A stretch of 64,000 bases of DNA from a virus, in the IMG/VR virus record IMGVR_UViG_3300017917_004176, positions 28,172 to 92,171 of that record; one strand, given 5' to 3'. Shown one piece after another: positions 8,261 to 16,067 of this stretch; position 1 is the first letter of the stretch, and every line of letters begins with the position of its first letter. The notes beneath the pieces are model-generated. The model was given only the letters and a program-made list of their open reading frames with translations. It did no database searches and had not been told where the DNA came from. Position numbers and translations under genes: made by a program.

Positions 8261-8428
8261 ATGAAGGGTAGAATGGTTAAAATATTAAAAGAACATGGAA
8301 TTAGAAGAGATCCTGAGACTCTTGAAAAACTTGAAAGAATAAAGACTCATCGAATTATAAACCTTTATTACAAAGAAATTGTAGACAAAGGGCTCTTAGA
8401 TTCAGTTGACAAAAATAAAAATTCATGA
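8261..8428 (+). CDS. Small basic hypothetical protein (55 aa)
   Basis: The short open frame encodes MKGRMVKILKEHGIRRDPETL and ends ...VDKNKNS. It is highly charged, mostly helical in appearance, and not recognised. A GAAGGGTAGA sequence occurs twice, 12 bases before the ATG at 8261 and again across the start, so translation could begin at 8261 or at the in-frame ATG at 8273 (51 aa). The end of the gene contains the -35 of the next promoter. Coding potential is supported only by frame, placement and a weak ribosome site. Confidence 0.45.
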   Translation: MKGRMVKILKEHGIRRDPETLEKLERIKTHRIINLYYKEIVDKGLLDSVDKNKNS

Positions 8429-8434
8429 TATAAT
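8406..8434 (+). promoter_or_regulatory. Consensus extended -10 promoter of the replication block
   Basis: TTGACA (8406-8411), 17-base spacer, TATAAT (8429-8434), preceded by TGA. It overlaps the 3' end of the 55-aa gene and drives the SSB-like and Sak4-like genes. Confidence 0.9.
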
Positions 8435-8469
8435 AGGTATATAATTAAATAAATGGAGGAATAAATTCA

Positions 8470-9306
8470 ATGAAAAAAATGATTAACAAGACAGTAGTTG
8501 AAGGCGTTTTGCTTGAAAAAGAATTACGCTCTGGTGTGGCAGAAAAATCTGGAGTGAAGTATATTGCAGGCAAATTACATCTTGAAACTGAAGATGGCAA
8601 TACTATTTCAGTAGAGCTTTATGAAGGAGAAAAAACTTCAAAAGGTCTAGAAAATCCTAAGTTTGCTACTTTAAAAAGCATTTATGATAATGCTAAAACA
8701 AAGCATAGTGGTGCAGAAAAACCAACTCTTTTAAAGATTAATTCTGCATTTGGAACAAATGATTGGTATAATAAAGAAGGAGAGCTTGTTTGCTCTTTAG
8801 TAAATAAAGGTGGATATATTAATGTTGTATCTGCTACATCTCCTAAATCTGAATTTGAAGTAGATGTTGTTATTCAATCAGTAGTTCCTGAGATTCGCAA
8901 TGAAGTAGAAACTGGTCGCGCTTACGTTAATGGTTTAATTTTTAACTATGCTAACCAAGCCCTTCCTGCTAAGTTTGTTGTTGATAATCCTAAAGGTGTA
9001 GCTTTCTTTGCTGCTCTGCCAAAAAATACTTTTACTCGCGTTTGGGGAAAACAAGTTAACTCTAGTGTAACTTCTGAGCGCATGGAAGAGTCTGCTTTTG
9101 GCGATGCTAAAGTTGCAAAAACTTCTTATACTCGTAAAGAGTTTGTTATTACTGGTGCACAAGTTGAACCATATGATGACATGCAATTAACTGCAGATGA
9201 ACTTAATACTGCTATTCAAAATCGTAATTTAGCTATGGCAGAATTAAAAAATCGAACAGTATCAAAAGAAACTTCAAAACCAGCTTTTGGTGGATTCTCA
9301 TTCTAA
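8470..9306 (+). CDS. Probable single-stranded DNA-binding protein
   Basis: The 278-residue protein is rich in beta-strand-like alternation, with an acidic-hydrophobic C-terminal tail ending FGGFSF. That tail recalls the short aromatic end of SSB proteins that recruits partners. It has no strong family motif, so the assignment rests on this tail and on position: phage SSBs commonly sit next to Sak4-type recombination ATPases, and one follows here. The ribosome site TGGAGGA precedes the ATG, about 35 bases after a strong promoter. Codons are well optimised, consistent with a highly expressed protein. It could also be another structural or recombination mediator protein. Confidence 0.5.
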   Translation: MKKMINKTVVEGVLLEKELRSGVAEKSGVKYIAGKLHLETEDGNTISVELYEGEKTSKGLENPKFATLKSIYDNAKTKHSGAEKPTLLKINSAFGTNDWYNKEGELVCSLVNKGGYINVVSATSPKSEFEVDVVIQSVVPEIRNEVETGRAYVNGLIFNYANQALPAKFVVDNPKGVAFFAALPKNTFTRVWGKQVNSSVTSERMEESAFGDAKVAKTSYTRKEFVITGAQVEPYDDMQLTADELNTAIQNRNLAMAELKNRTVSKETSKPAFGGFSF

Positions 9307-9312
9307 TATTTA

Positions 9313-9330
9313 GGGCGAAGAAATTCGCCC
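9313..9330 (+). promoter_or_regulatory. Perfect 7-bp hairpin with GAAA loop between SSB-like and Sak4-like genes
   Basis: GGGCGAA and TTCGCCC close a GAAA tetraloop (GNRA type). No T-run follows at once, so it is more likely an RNA processing or stability element, or a weak terminator, than a classic terminator. Confidence 0.5.
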
Positions 9331-9402
9331 CTAGATTTGAGGGCTTTAAGATTTAAAGTCTTGAAATGTAGTAAAAATATAAAAGAAAAGGTAGGAAAAA
9401 CT

Positions 9403-10371
9403 ATGTCAATTTTTGATATTAAGCCGCATCAAGTAAGTCGAGATTTGCGTGGATACTCTGTATTGTTTTATGGAGAACCAAAATCTGGTAAGACTACAAC
9501 AGCTTCTAAGTTTCCAAAGTCGCTCATCATTGCCTTTGAAAAAGGTTATGCTGCACTTCCTGGAGTTAAAGCTGCACCAGTTAATAGCTGGGGAGACTTC
9601 TTAAAGATTCTTCGTGAATTAAAAGATCCACGAGCAAAAGATCTTTATGAAACTATTATCATTGATACTGCCGACATCGCTTATGATTATTGTGAGCAAT
9701 ATGTTTGTAATATGAATGGTGTTGACGCTATCAATAAAATTCCTTTTGGTGGAGGATATTCTCAAGTTTCAAAAGAGTTTGATTCTAAGCTTCGTACAAT
9801 TATTCAACTAGATTTCGGTTTGGTTTTAATTTCACATGCTACTGATAAAACTTTCACTTCTGAAACTGGAGAAGAATACCACAAAATCGTTCCAACTTTA
9901 CCAAATAAGGCTCGCTTAATTGTTGGTCGTATGTCTGATATTATTGGATATTCTCGTGGAGTAGAAACTGCAGAAGGCAATAAAACTATGTTGTTTATGC
10001 GTGGAACTCAACGATTTGAAGCAGGATCCCGCTTCAAGCATACTCCAGATGCTATCGAATTTACTTATCATAATCTAGTAGATGCTATTGCAGATGCTAT
10101 TGATAAGCAAGCTCAAGAAGATGGAGGTCAGTTTGTTGTCGAGTCAAAAGACAACATCTATAAAAAAGTCGATTTAGACTTTGACTTTCTCATGGAATCA
10201 TTTCAAGAAATCGTTAATGACTTACTTGAAAAAGATAAGGCAAAATACTTCCCTCGCATTACAGAAGTTGTGGAGCGCCATTTGGGTAAAGGCAAAAAAG
10301 CCAGTGAAATGACTCGTGATCAAGCCGAACTATTAGATATTATCGTTTATGAATTAAGAGAATTGTTATAA
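9403..10371 (+). CDS. Sak4-like P-loop recombination ATPase
   Basis: The 322-residue product carries a Walker A motif G24-EPKSGKT-31 near the N-terminus, then IIIDTAD as a Walker B-like strand and VLISHAT further on. This layout is typical of phage Sak4 / RecA-core ATPases that promote single-strand annealing with an SSB partner. I placed the start at the ATG at 9403, preceded by AAGGTAGGA, rather than an in-frame codon at 9337 that lacks a ribosome site. A C-terminal helical region of about 90 residues follows the ATPase core. The preceding gene is the likely SSB partner, and an intrinsic terminator lies just after it. Confidence 0.75.
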   Translation: MSIFDIKPHQVSRDLRGYSVLFYGEPKSGKTTTASKFPKSLIIAFEKGYAALPGVKAAPVNSWGDFLKILRELKDPRAKDLYETIIIDTADIAYDYCEQYVCNMNGVDAINKIPFGGGYSQVSKEFDSKLRTIIQLDFGLVLISHATDKTFTSETGEEYHKIVPTLPNKARLIVGRMSDIIGYSRGVETAEGNKTMLFMRGTQRFEAGSRFKHTPDAIEFTYHNLVDAIADAIDKQAQEDGGQFVVESKDNIYKKVDLDFDFLMESFQEIVNDLLEKDKAKYFPRITEVVERHLGKGKKASEMTRDQAELLDIIVYELRELL

Positions 10372-10381
10372 AAATTAATTG

Positions 10382-10410
10382 GGGAGGCTAACAACCTCCC
10401 TTTTATTTTA
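10382..10410 (+). terminator. Intrinsic terminator after the Sak4-like gene
   Basis: GGGAGG pairs with CCTCCC across a 7-base loop, followed by TTTTATTTTA. It ends the 8.4-10.4 kb transcription unit, at least partly. Confidence 0.75.
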
Positions 10411-10423
10411 GGGTGGTATTGGT

Positions 10424-10924
10424 ATGAGTAGATTAGTAAAATGTTTATATTGCGAAAAAACAATAAATAGACAACAAGAATCTTTTGTTCAAAAGAATTC
10501 TCGATATGCTCATACTCAATGCGACCAAGAGCATAATAGAGAACAATTTGAAAGAGATGGTTTAACTGACTACATTATAAAGCTTTTTGGTGATAGAGTT
10601 AATTTTGGAATGGTTGGCAAACAAATTAAAAACTTTTCTGATGATTATGATTATACTTTATCAGGAATAAAAGGAACTCTTTATTATTGTTATGAAGTAA
10701 AAAAGATGAACATTAATATGGCGCAGGGAATAGGTATCGTTCCATATTATTACAATGAAGCTAAAAACTATTTTGAAAAAGTTGAAAAACAAAGATTAAA
10801 TATTGGTGTTGATTTCACTCCATACAAAAAGAAATCTGTTTATATAAAATCTCCAAGAACATCTGTCCTAAAGCCAGCAGAGTCTTTAGATGATTTGGAA
10901 AGGTGGTTGCTAGAAAATGAGTAA
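10424..10924 (+). CDS. Hypothetical zinc-binding protein upstream of the helicase
   Basis: The 166-residue protein starts with CLYCEKTINRQQ and later H-x3-C (HTQCDQEH), a likely four-ligand zinc site. A longer alpha/beta body contains GIVPYYYNEAKNYF. The family is not firmly recognised; similar short zinc proteins precede the replicative helicase in SP-beta-type phages, where helicase-loader roles are possible. It overlaps the helicase start by 8 bases, so translation is coupled and the two may act together. The ATG at 10424 has GGGTGGT upstream. The loader role is inference from position only. Confidence 0.5.
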   Translation: MSRLVKCLYCEKTINRQQESFVQKNSRYAHTQCDQEHNREQFERDGLTDYIIKLFGDRVNFGMVGKQIKNFSDDYDYTLSGIKGTLYYCYEVKKMNINMAQGIGIVPYYYNEAKNYFEKVEKQRLNIGVDFTPYKKKSVYIKSPRTSVLKPAESLDDLERWLLENE

Positions 10925-12455
10925 TAACTCATTATATGATACTAAGTCTACTATACAAGTATTAGCAGGATTATACAAAAATCCAAATTTGTTTGATAGA
11001 TACGATAAATATTCTTTGAGCTGGCAAGATTTCAATATTCCTATACATCGAATTATTTTTAATGCTCTTCATAATCTAACTATGCAAGGTGTTAAGAATC
11101 CAGGTGTAGTTGATATAGAAAATTATCTTTTCGCAAGAGCACAAATAAAAGAAATATATGATAAAGAAAATGGGGCGCAATTTCTTCAACATCTCGAGTC
11201 TCTTGCGGACTTGAGTAATTTTGACTATTATTACAACAGAATGAAAAAGTTTTCTTTGCTTGCGTCTTTTTATGATAATGGTATAGATATTTCTACCATT
11301 TATAATAAAGACATTATAGATCCTGCTGTGAAGCGGAAGCAAGAAGATTATATTGATAATTTATCTATTGATGAATTAGTTTCTATAATAAATAATAAAA
11401 TAGAAGAAATTACTAAAAGTTTATTAGGAAGTACGATTTCAGAAACAAAACAAATTGGAGAAGGTCTTTCAGACTTAATTGAAAGCTATAAAATTCAACC
11501 AGAAATCGGGATCCCATTATATGGCCCCCTCATTAATACTATAACTCGAGGTGCTCGATTAAAAAAGTTTTATTTGCGATCCGCTCCAACCGGAGTTGGT
11601 AAAACTCGTATGATGATGGCAGATGTTTGTAACTTTGCAACCGATAAAATTTTTGACTTAACTAAAAATACTTGGGTTGAAAATGGAACATCAGAGCCTT
11701 CTTTGTTTATTACAACAGAGTTAGAAATAGATGAGTGTCAAACAATGGCATTGGCATTCTTAAGTGGAGTGCAAGAGGAAAAGATATTGAATGGCTCATA
11801 TGATTCTTATGAACATAAACGCATAACTCAGGCAGCTAAAGTTTTAGAAAAATCTCCATTGTGGATTGAGCACTTACCAAACTTTTCTTTAAGAGATATT
11901 GAAAGTGTGATACGTAGGCATGTAAGAGAGAATGGTGTTCGATATATAGCATTTGATTATTTGCACACTTCATTAAGAATATTAGAAGAGATTTCTCAAA
12001 AAGCAAAAGGTATAGCTTTACGAGAAGACAATGTTCTTTTTATGATAGCTATTAAAATAAAAGACTTATGTAATGAGCTTGGAGTTTTTATCTTATCTGG
12101 TACGCAATTAAATGCAGACTGGGAGAGTAGAGGAACTTCAAATCAAAACGTACTTCGTGGGGCAAAAGCGATAGCAGATAAAATTGACTTAGGTATTATT
12201 TCTGTACCAGTAACAGATGAAGATCGAGAGTCTTTAAAGAACTTTGTTACAGCCAATGTTTTGCCTATGCCAAATTTAGTTCACCATATCTATAAAAATA
12301 GACGTGGGAAATTTAAATCTGTTAAGCTTTGGTGTAGTGCAGATCTAGGAATTTGCAGAGTAACCCCTTTATTTTTAACTGATGATAATTATAACTTAAT
12401 TGAAATTGAAGACTTGGATATTATTGTTGAGAATGAAATAGACTTGACCAAATAA
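10917..12455 (+). CDS. DnaB-like replicative helicase
   Basis: The 512-residue protein has an N-terminal DnaB-like helical domain (about 1-110), then a RecA-type core beginning with the Walker A APTGVGKTR (223-231). Later core motifs are TTELEIDE, the Walker B-type strand YIAFDYLHTS and LSGTQLN. This is the 5'-3' ring helicase that opens the fork and works with the downstream primase. The gene starts inside the end of the zinc protein gene. The order helicase, primase, RecJ-like nuclease, then polymerase resembles the SP-beta yor replication cluster as I recall it. It appears complete. Confidence 0.85.
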   Translation: MSNNSLYDTKSTIQVLAGLYKNPNLFDRYDKYSLSWQDFNIPIHRIIFNALHNLTMQGVKNPGVVDIENYLFARAQIKEIYDKENGAQFLQHLESLADLSNFDYYYNRMKKFSLLASFYDNGIDISTIYNKDIIDPAVKRKQEDYIDNLSIDELVSIINNKIEEITKSLLGSTISETKQIGEGLSDLIESYKIQPEIGIPLYGPLINTITRGARLKKFYLRSAPTGVGKTRMMMADVCNFATDKIFDLTKNTWVENGTSEPSLFITTELEIDECQTMALAFLSGVQEEKILNGSYDSYEHKRITQAAKVLEKSPLWIEHLPNFSLRDIESVIRRHVRENGVRYIAFDYLHTSLRILEEISQKAKGIALREDNVLFMIAIKIKDLCNELGVFILSGTQLNADWESRGTSNQNVLRGAKAIADKIDLGIISVPVTDEDRESLKNFVTANVLPMPNLVHHIYKNRRGKFKSVKLWCSADLGICRVTPLFLTDDNYNLIEIEDLDIIVENEIDLTK

Positions 12456-12472
12456 TAAAAAAATGTTATAAT
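12444..12472 (+). promoter_or_regulatory. Extended -10 promoter before the primase gene
   Basis: TTGACC (12444-12449), 17-base spacer, TATAAT (12467-12472), with TGT before the -10. It overlaps the end of the helicase gene and probably boosts primase and RecJ-like expression. Confidence 0.8.
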
Positions 12473-12487
12473 AAAAATAAAAAGGAT

Positions 12488-13570
12488 GTGGTTTTTATCT
12501 ACGATAAAGACCTAGTAAAAATAGAATTAAAAACCGAAGAAATCCTTAGAATACTGCAAAAGCTTGGTGCGGCAGAGCCATATACGAAAGATGGAAATAT
12601 TGTTCTTGAAACTATATGTCACAACCCACCAGGCGAAGGCAGTAATAAATTATACTATTATCCAAATACAGGATTATTTAAATGCTATACTCATTGTGGC
12701 GAAAGCTTTGATATTTATGAGTTAATAATAAAAAATAATAAGGCTTCTAATGTTTCAGAAGCAATGAAGTGGATAGATAGAAATATAAAAGGATTTTCTA
12801 TTAATCAAAATGATTCAGAAGAATGGCAAATAACAAAAAGCTATAGAGATTTGTTTTCTATAGAACGAGGATTCAAAGAACAAGATATAATAATTTATGA
12901 TAAAAAAGTTTTGTCTGTCTTGCCCTTCTATATTATTAAAGATTGGCTTGATGAAGGTATCTCTGTTCGAGCTATGCAACAATTTGAAATTAAGTTTAAT
13001 CCAGTAAATAATTCAGTTATTATTCCACACTTTGATATAGATGGAAATCTAATTGGAATTAGACAGCGAACACTAGTAAAAGAAGATGAGATATATGGTA
13101 AATATAAACCTGCCACGATAGATGGTAAAATGTATAATCATCCTTTATCTGTTGCTGCTTACGGCCTAAACTTAAATAAAGATAATATTAAAAAAAGTAA
13201 AATAGCTATTATCTTTGAAGGAGAAAAGTCAGTTCTTCTTTATGAAAGTTATTTTGGCAGAAAGAGAAATATATCTGTTGCTTGTTGTGGATCATCAATT
13301 TCAGAATCTCAAATAGATGAATTGATAAAAGCAGGCGCGGAAGAAATTTGTATTGCTTTTGATAAAGAGTTTCACTTATTGGGTGATTCAGACTATCAAC
13401 TTCAAGTAAAACATTTAAATCATATATTTAACAAGTATAAAGAAAAAGCTTTAATTAGTTTTATATTTGACAAGGAAAATAAGCTTGGTTATAAAGATGC
13501 CCCTATAGATAGAGGTGAAGATACTTTCATTTATCTTTTTAATCAAAGATTTACATTGAAAGAGGAATGA
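12488..13570 (+). CDS. DnaG-type DNA primase
   Basis: The 360-residue product has a compact primase layout. Residues ~40-75 form a zinc-finger domain (CHNPPGEG...GLFKCYTHCGESFDIYEL, CHC2 type). A TOPRIM core follows with IIFEGEKSVLLYES, CCGSSISE and ICIAFDKEF. It makes RNA primers for the phage helicase and polymerase. The start is uncertain. A GTG at 12488 lies only 1 base after AAGGA, too close. The in-frame ATC at 12497, 10 bases after AAGGA, would be better spaced but is a rare start codon. The next gene overlaps its stop by 4 bases. Confidence 0.82.
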   Translation: MVFIYDKDLVKIELKTEEILRILQKLGAAEPYTKDGNIVLETICHNPPGEGSNKLYYYPNTGLFKCYTHCGESFDIYELIIKNNKASNVSEAMKWIDRNIKGFSINQNDSEEWQITKSYRDLFSIERGFKEQDIIIYDKKVLSVLPFYIIKDWLDEGISVRAMQQFEIKFNPVNNSVIIPHFDIDGNLIGIRQRTLVKEDEIYGKYKPATIDGKMYNHPLSVAAYGLNLNKDNIKKSKIAIIFEGEKSVLLYESYFGRKRNISVACCGSSISESQIDELIKAGAEEICIAFDKEFHLLGDSDYQLQVKHLNHIFNKYKEKALISFIFDKENKLGYKDAPIDRGEDTFIYLFNQRFTLKEE

Positions 13571-15309
13571 AAATGAAATATGCTTTAATATCAGAACCAA
13601 AACATAATTTAACTACTATAGAACAAATATTAGTTAATAGGGGAATTGAGATTTCAAAAATCAATAATTATATAAGAACAACTGATGATGTTTTATATAG
13701 TCCCCTATTATTAAACAATATAGAAAATGGAATTGACATTTTACTGAGTCACTTAGAAAAAAAATCTAAGATACTTTTACAACTTGATTCTGATTGTGAT
13801 GGATATACATCTGGCGCATTGCTATTAAATTATTTATATGCAGTTAATTCTGAATGGTTAAATAATATAGATTTCAGAGTTCATTCTGGAAAAGAACATG
13901 GTTTAGACTTTGCGCTAATTGAATCATTAACATCTGATGACTATCAATTAATTCTTGTGCCAGATGCAAGCTCAAATGAATATGAAATTCATGCCCTACT
14001 TAAATCTAAGAAAATAGATTGTTTAATTATTGACCACCATGAAGCTCCTGCTCAATCTGAAAATGCGATTGTTATAAATCCCCAATTAGATGACTACCCA
14101 AATAAAAATCTCAGTGCTGTTGGAGTTGTTTATAAATTTTGTAAACTATTAGACTCAAAACTCGGTGTAGATTTAGCAGACAATTTTTTAGATTTAGTTG
14201 CTCTTGGAATGGTTGCAGATATGATGGATATAAGAGAGCTTGAAACTAAGCATTTAATTTCTAAGGGTATTATTAATATAAGAAATCCTTTTATTAAAAG
14301 CTTAATCGAAAGACAATCTAATTCTTTAAAAGATGGATTAAGTCCAAATAGTTTTGGTTTTTATATTGCACCTTTAATAAATGCAACTATAAGAATAGGA
14401 ACAGAAGAAGAAAAGCTAACTATGTTTAAAGGCTTTTTAGATAAGTATGCTAATGAAGAAATGGATTCAACAAAGCGAGGCGCCAAGCCAGGAGAAACTG
14501 AAACGTTTGCTGATAGAGCTGCTAGACAGTCTATGAATATAAAAAATCGACAAGCAAAAATGAGAGACGAAGGTATAGCTTTAATTGAAGAGATTATTCA
14601 ACGAGAATCTTTAAATGACAATAAAGTTTTAGTTGTTGTTCTAGACCAAGATATAGATAAAAATTTATCTGGTTTAATAGCAAATAAAATAATGTCTAAA
14701 TACAAAAAACCAGTTTTAATTTTAAGAAACAATAATGAAACTTTAAATGGCTCTGCAAGAGGATATGAGAAGTCTGAGTTGCGCGACTTTAAATTATTCT
14801 TAAATGATTCTGGATTAGTAAATTATGCAGAGGGCCACGCTAACGCGTTTGGAGCGGGAATAGATAAGGATAAGCTTGAAAACTTTATCGAATATTCTAA
14901 TGAACAATTAAAAGATTTTGATTTTAGTGCAACCCATTTAGTTGATTTTATTTGGGACTCTGAGACTCTAACTTCCCAAGATATTTTTGATGTAGCGAAT
15001 CTTAGAAGTTTTTGGGGCAAAGGTGTAGAAGAAGCTTTAATTTGTATCAAGGGATTAAAAGTAACTAAAGATAGAATTGCATTGCTTTCTCCAGATAAAA
15101 GCCCTACAATAAAGATTAATTTTAAAGGAATTGATTTTATTAAATTTGGTTCGAGTCAACAAGAATTTGAATCTCTTCGTGCTGATACTGGATATATAGA
15201 AATCGATATAGTTGGAAAATGCTCTATAAATGAATGGAATGGTAATATCACAGCCCAAGTTTTTATTGAAGACTATGCAATCAAAGATACTAAGGCTTGG
15301 TATTTCTAA
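13567..15309 (+). CDS. RecJ-like single-strand exonuclease (DHH family)
   Basis: The 580-residue protein has the DHH phosphoesterase motifs: LDSDCDGYTSG (73-83), PDAS at 132-135 and the signature D156-H-H158 in LIIDHHEA. The central linker and second domain (SGLIANKIM..., SARGYEK..., EGHANAFGAG) match RecJ's DHHA1 part. RecJ degrades single-stranded DNA 5' to 3' in recombination and repair, and SP-beta YorK is a comparable phage protein. It overlaps the primase stop by 4 bases (ATGA), so translation is coupled. An alternative start is the ATG at 13573. It appears complete. Confidence 0.85.
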   Translation: MKMKYALISEPKHNLTTIEQILVNRGIEISKINNYIRTTDDVLYSPLLLNNIENGIDILLSHLEKKSKILLQLDSDCDGYTSGALLLNYLYAVNSEWLNNIDFRVHSGKEHGLDFALIESLTSDDYQLILVPDASSNEYEIHALLKSKKIDCLIIDHHEAPAQSENAIVINPQLDDYPNKNLSAVGVVYKFCKLLDSKLGVDLADNFLDLVALGMVADMMDIRELETKHLISKGIINIRNPFIKSLIERQSNSLKDGLSPNSFGFYIAPLINATIRIGTEEEKLTMFKGFLDKYANEEMDSTKRGAKPGETETFADRAARQSMNIKNRQAKMRDEGIALIEEIIQRESLNDNKVLVVVLDQDIDKNLSGLIANKIMSKYKKPVLILRNNNETLNGSARGYEKSELRDFKLFLNDSGLVNYAEGHANAFGAGIDKDKLENFIEYSNEQLKDFDFSATHLVDFIWDSETLTSQDIFDVANLRSFWGKGVEEALICIKGLKVTKDRIALLSPDKSPTIKINFKGIDFIKFGSSQQEFESLRADTGYIEIDIVGKCSINEWNGNITAQVFIEDYAIKDTKAWYF

Positions 15310-15314
15310 AAGAA

Positions 15315-15356
15315 AATGGTTGGTTAATTAAATATAATCAATCATTTTTTCTTTTT
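15315..15356 (+). terminator. Intrinsic terminator after the RecJ-like gene
   Basis: AATGGTTGGTTA pairs with TAATCAATCATT (two G-T wobbles) and is followed by TTTTTTCTTTTT. Confidence 0.75.
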
Positions 15357-15420
15357 ATATTATACAGCAAGAGAAAAATAAAATATCTCTTAGAGTAAAA
15401 TTAATAGGAGATGGTGGTTT

Positions 15421-15672
15421 TTGTCTCAAAATTTAATTGATTTTTTTATTATGCAAGGTCCATATGCAGTCTTGTTTGTCCTACTTTTGGTTCATACTCA
15501 AAAGCAGGCGACTAAACGAGAAGAAAGATTAATGGAACACCTTGAGAAAACATCACAAACTTTATCAGCTATCCACTTTAACTTAATGGAACTTGAAGCC
15601 AAATTAATGGATCAGGACGCTAAGTTAGATGAGATATGGGAAGAAATTCAAAATGTCAAGGAGGAAGAATAA
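15421..15672 (+). CDS. Holin-like protein, BhlA/UviB type
   Basis: The 83-residue protein has one N-terminal membrane helix (about residues 8-26, QGPYAVLFVLLLVHTQ) followed by a long charged coiled coil (KREERLMEHLEKTSQ...). This is the architecture of the BhlA/UviB/BhlB holin-like family of Bacillus phages and bacteriocin clusters. Its role would be to permeabilise the membrane at lysis. The start is TTG at 15421, with AGGAGATGGTGG upstream. It overlaps the next gene by one base (TAATG). No endolysin gene is beside it, which is unusual for a lysis cassette. Confidence 0.7.
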   Translation: MSQNLIDFFIMQGPYAVLFVLLLVHTQKQATKREERLMEHLEKTSQTLSAIHFNLMELEAKLMDQDAKLDEIWEEIQNVKEEE

Positions 15673-15968
15673 TGTTTGGAATTAACAAAGCAATGTTAGA
15701 GTCTTATCTTCGTAGTTTACTTGGACAAGTTTTTGCAGCAGTAGCTGTAGTAATGGGCGCAGAAGGTCTTGCTAGTCCATTAGAGTTTGGTGCTGGAGAA
15801 TGGATCTTAGTAGCAAATGCTCTTTGGGCATCTTTACTTCCAGTAGCTTTACGCTATTTCAATTCTAAAGATCCAGCATTCGGCCGTGTAGCCGCAACAG
15901 TTGGAACTGAAGTTGGAAAAAAACTTGAAGCAGAAGGCAAAAAAAGAAGTAAAAAAGCAGCGAAGTAA
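15672..15968 (+). CDS. Second holin-like small membrane protein
   Basis: The 98-residue protein has hydrophobic stretches around residues 18-35 (VFAAVAVVMGAEGL) and 45-62 (ILVANALWASLLPVAL), and a strongly basic tail ending KKRSKKAAK. Two membrane helices plus a basic C-terminus fit a holin or holin partner. I chose the ATG at 15672, overlapping the stop of the BhlA-like gene, with GAGGAAG as ribosome site. Pairing of two small membrane proteins like this is common in Gram-positive phage lysis modules. The role as a holin versus antiholin cannot be decided. A strong terminator follows. Confidence 0.6.
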   Translation: MFGINKAMLESYLRSLLGQVFAAVAVVMGAEGLASPLEFGAGEWILVANALWASLLPVALRYFNSKDPAFGRVAATVGTEVGKKLEAEGKKRSKKAAK

Positions 15969-15977
15969 ATAAAGTTA

Positions 15978-16010
15978 GGGTTAAGAGCCAAAAGCTCTTA
16001 GCCCATTTCT
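15978..16010 (+). terminator. Strong intrinsic terminator after the holin pair
   Basis: GGGTTAAGAGC pairs with GCTCTTAGCCC (one wobble) over a CAAAA loop, followed by ATTTCTTTGTTTT. Confidence 0.85.
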
Positions 16011-16018
16011 TTGTTTTA

Positions 16019-16047
16019 TTGACACAATTTTAAAAATATAGTATAAT
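16019..16047 (+). promoter_or_regulatory. Consensus promoter before the AAA helicase
   Basis: TTGACA (16019-16024), 17-base spacer, TATAAT (16042-16047). There is no TGn before the -10, unlike the other phage promoters. It drives the helicase, speD and polymerase genes. Confidence 0.88.
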
Positions 16048-16067
16048 AAATATAGAGGTGAAAAATA

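Noticed and set aside
5541-8428. Assembly chimera joining host qcr genes to a phage contig
   Set aside because: The promoter before the block matches the phage promoter class, small phage genes flank it on both sides, and qcrA is missing. It cannot be excluded without reads, so it is listed as the main control.
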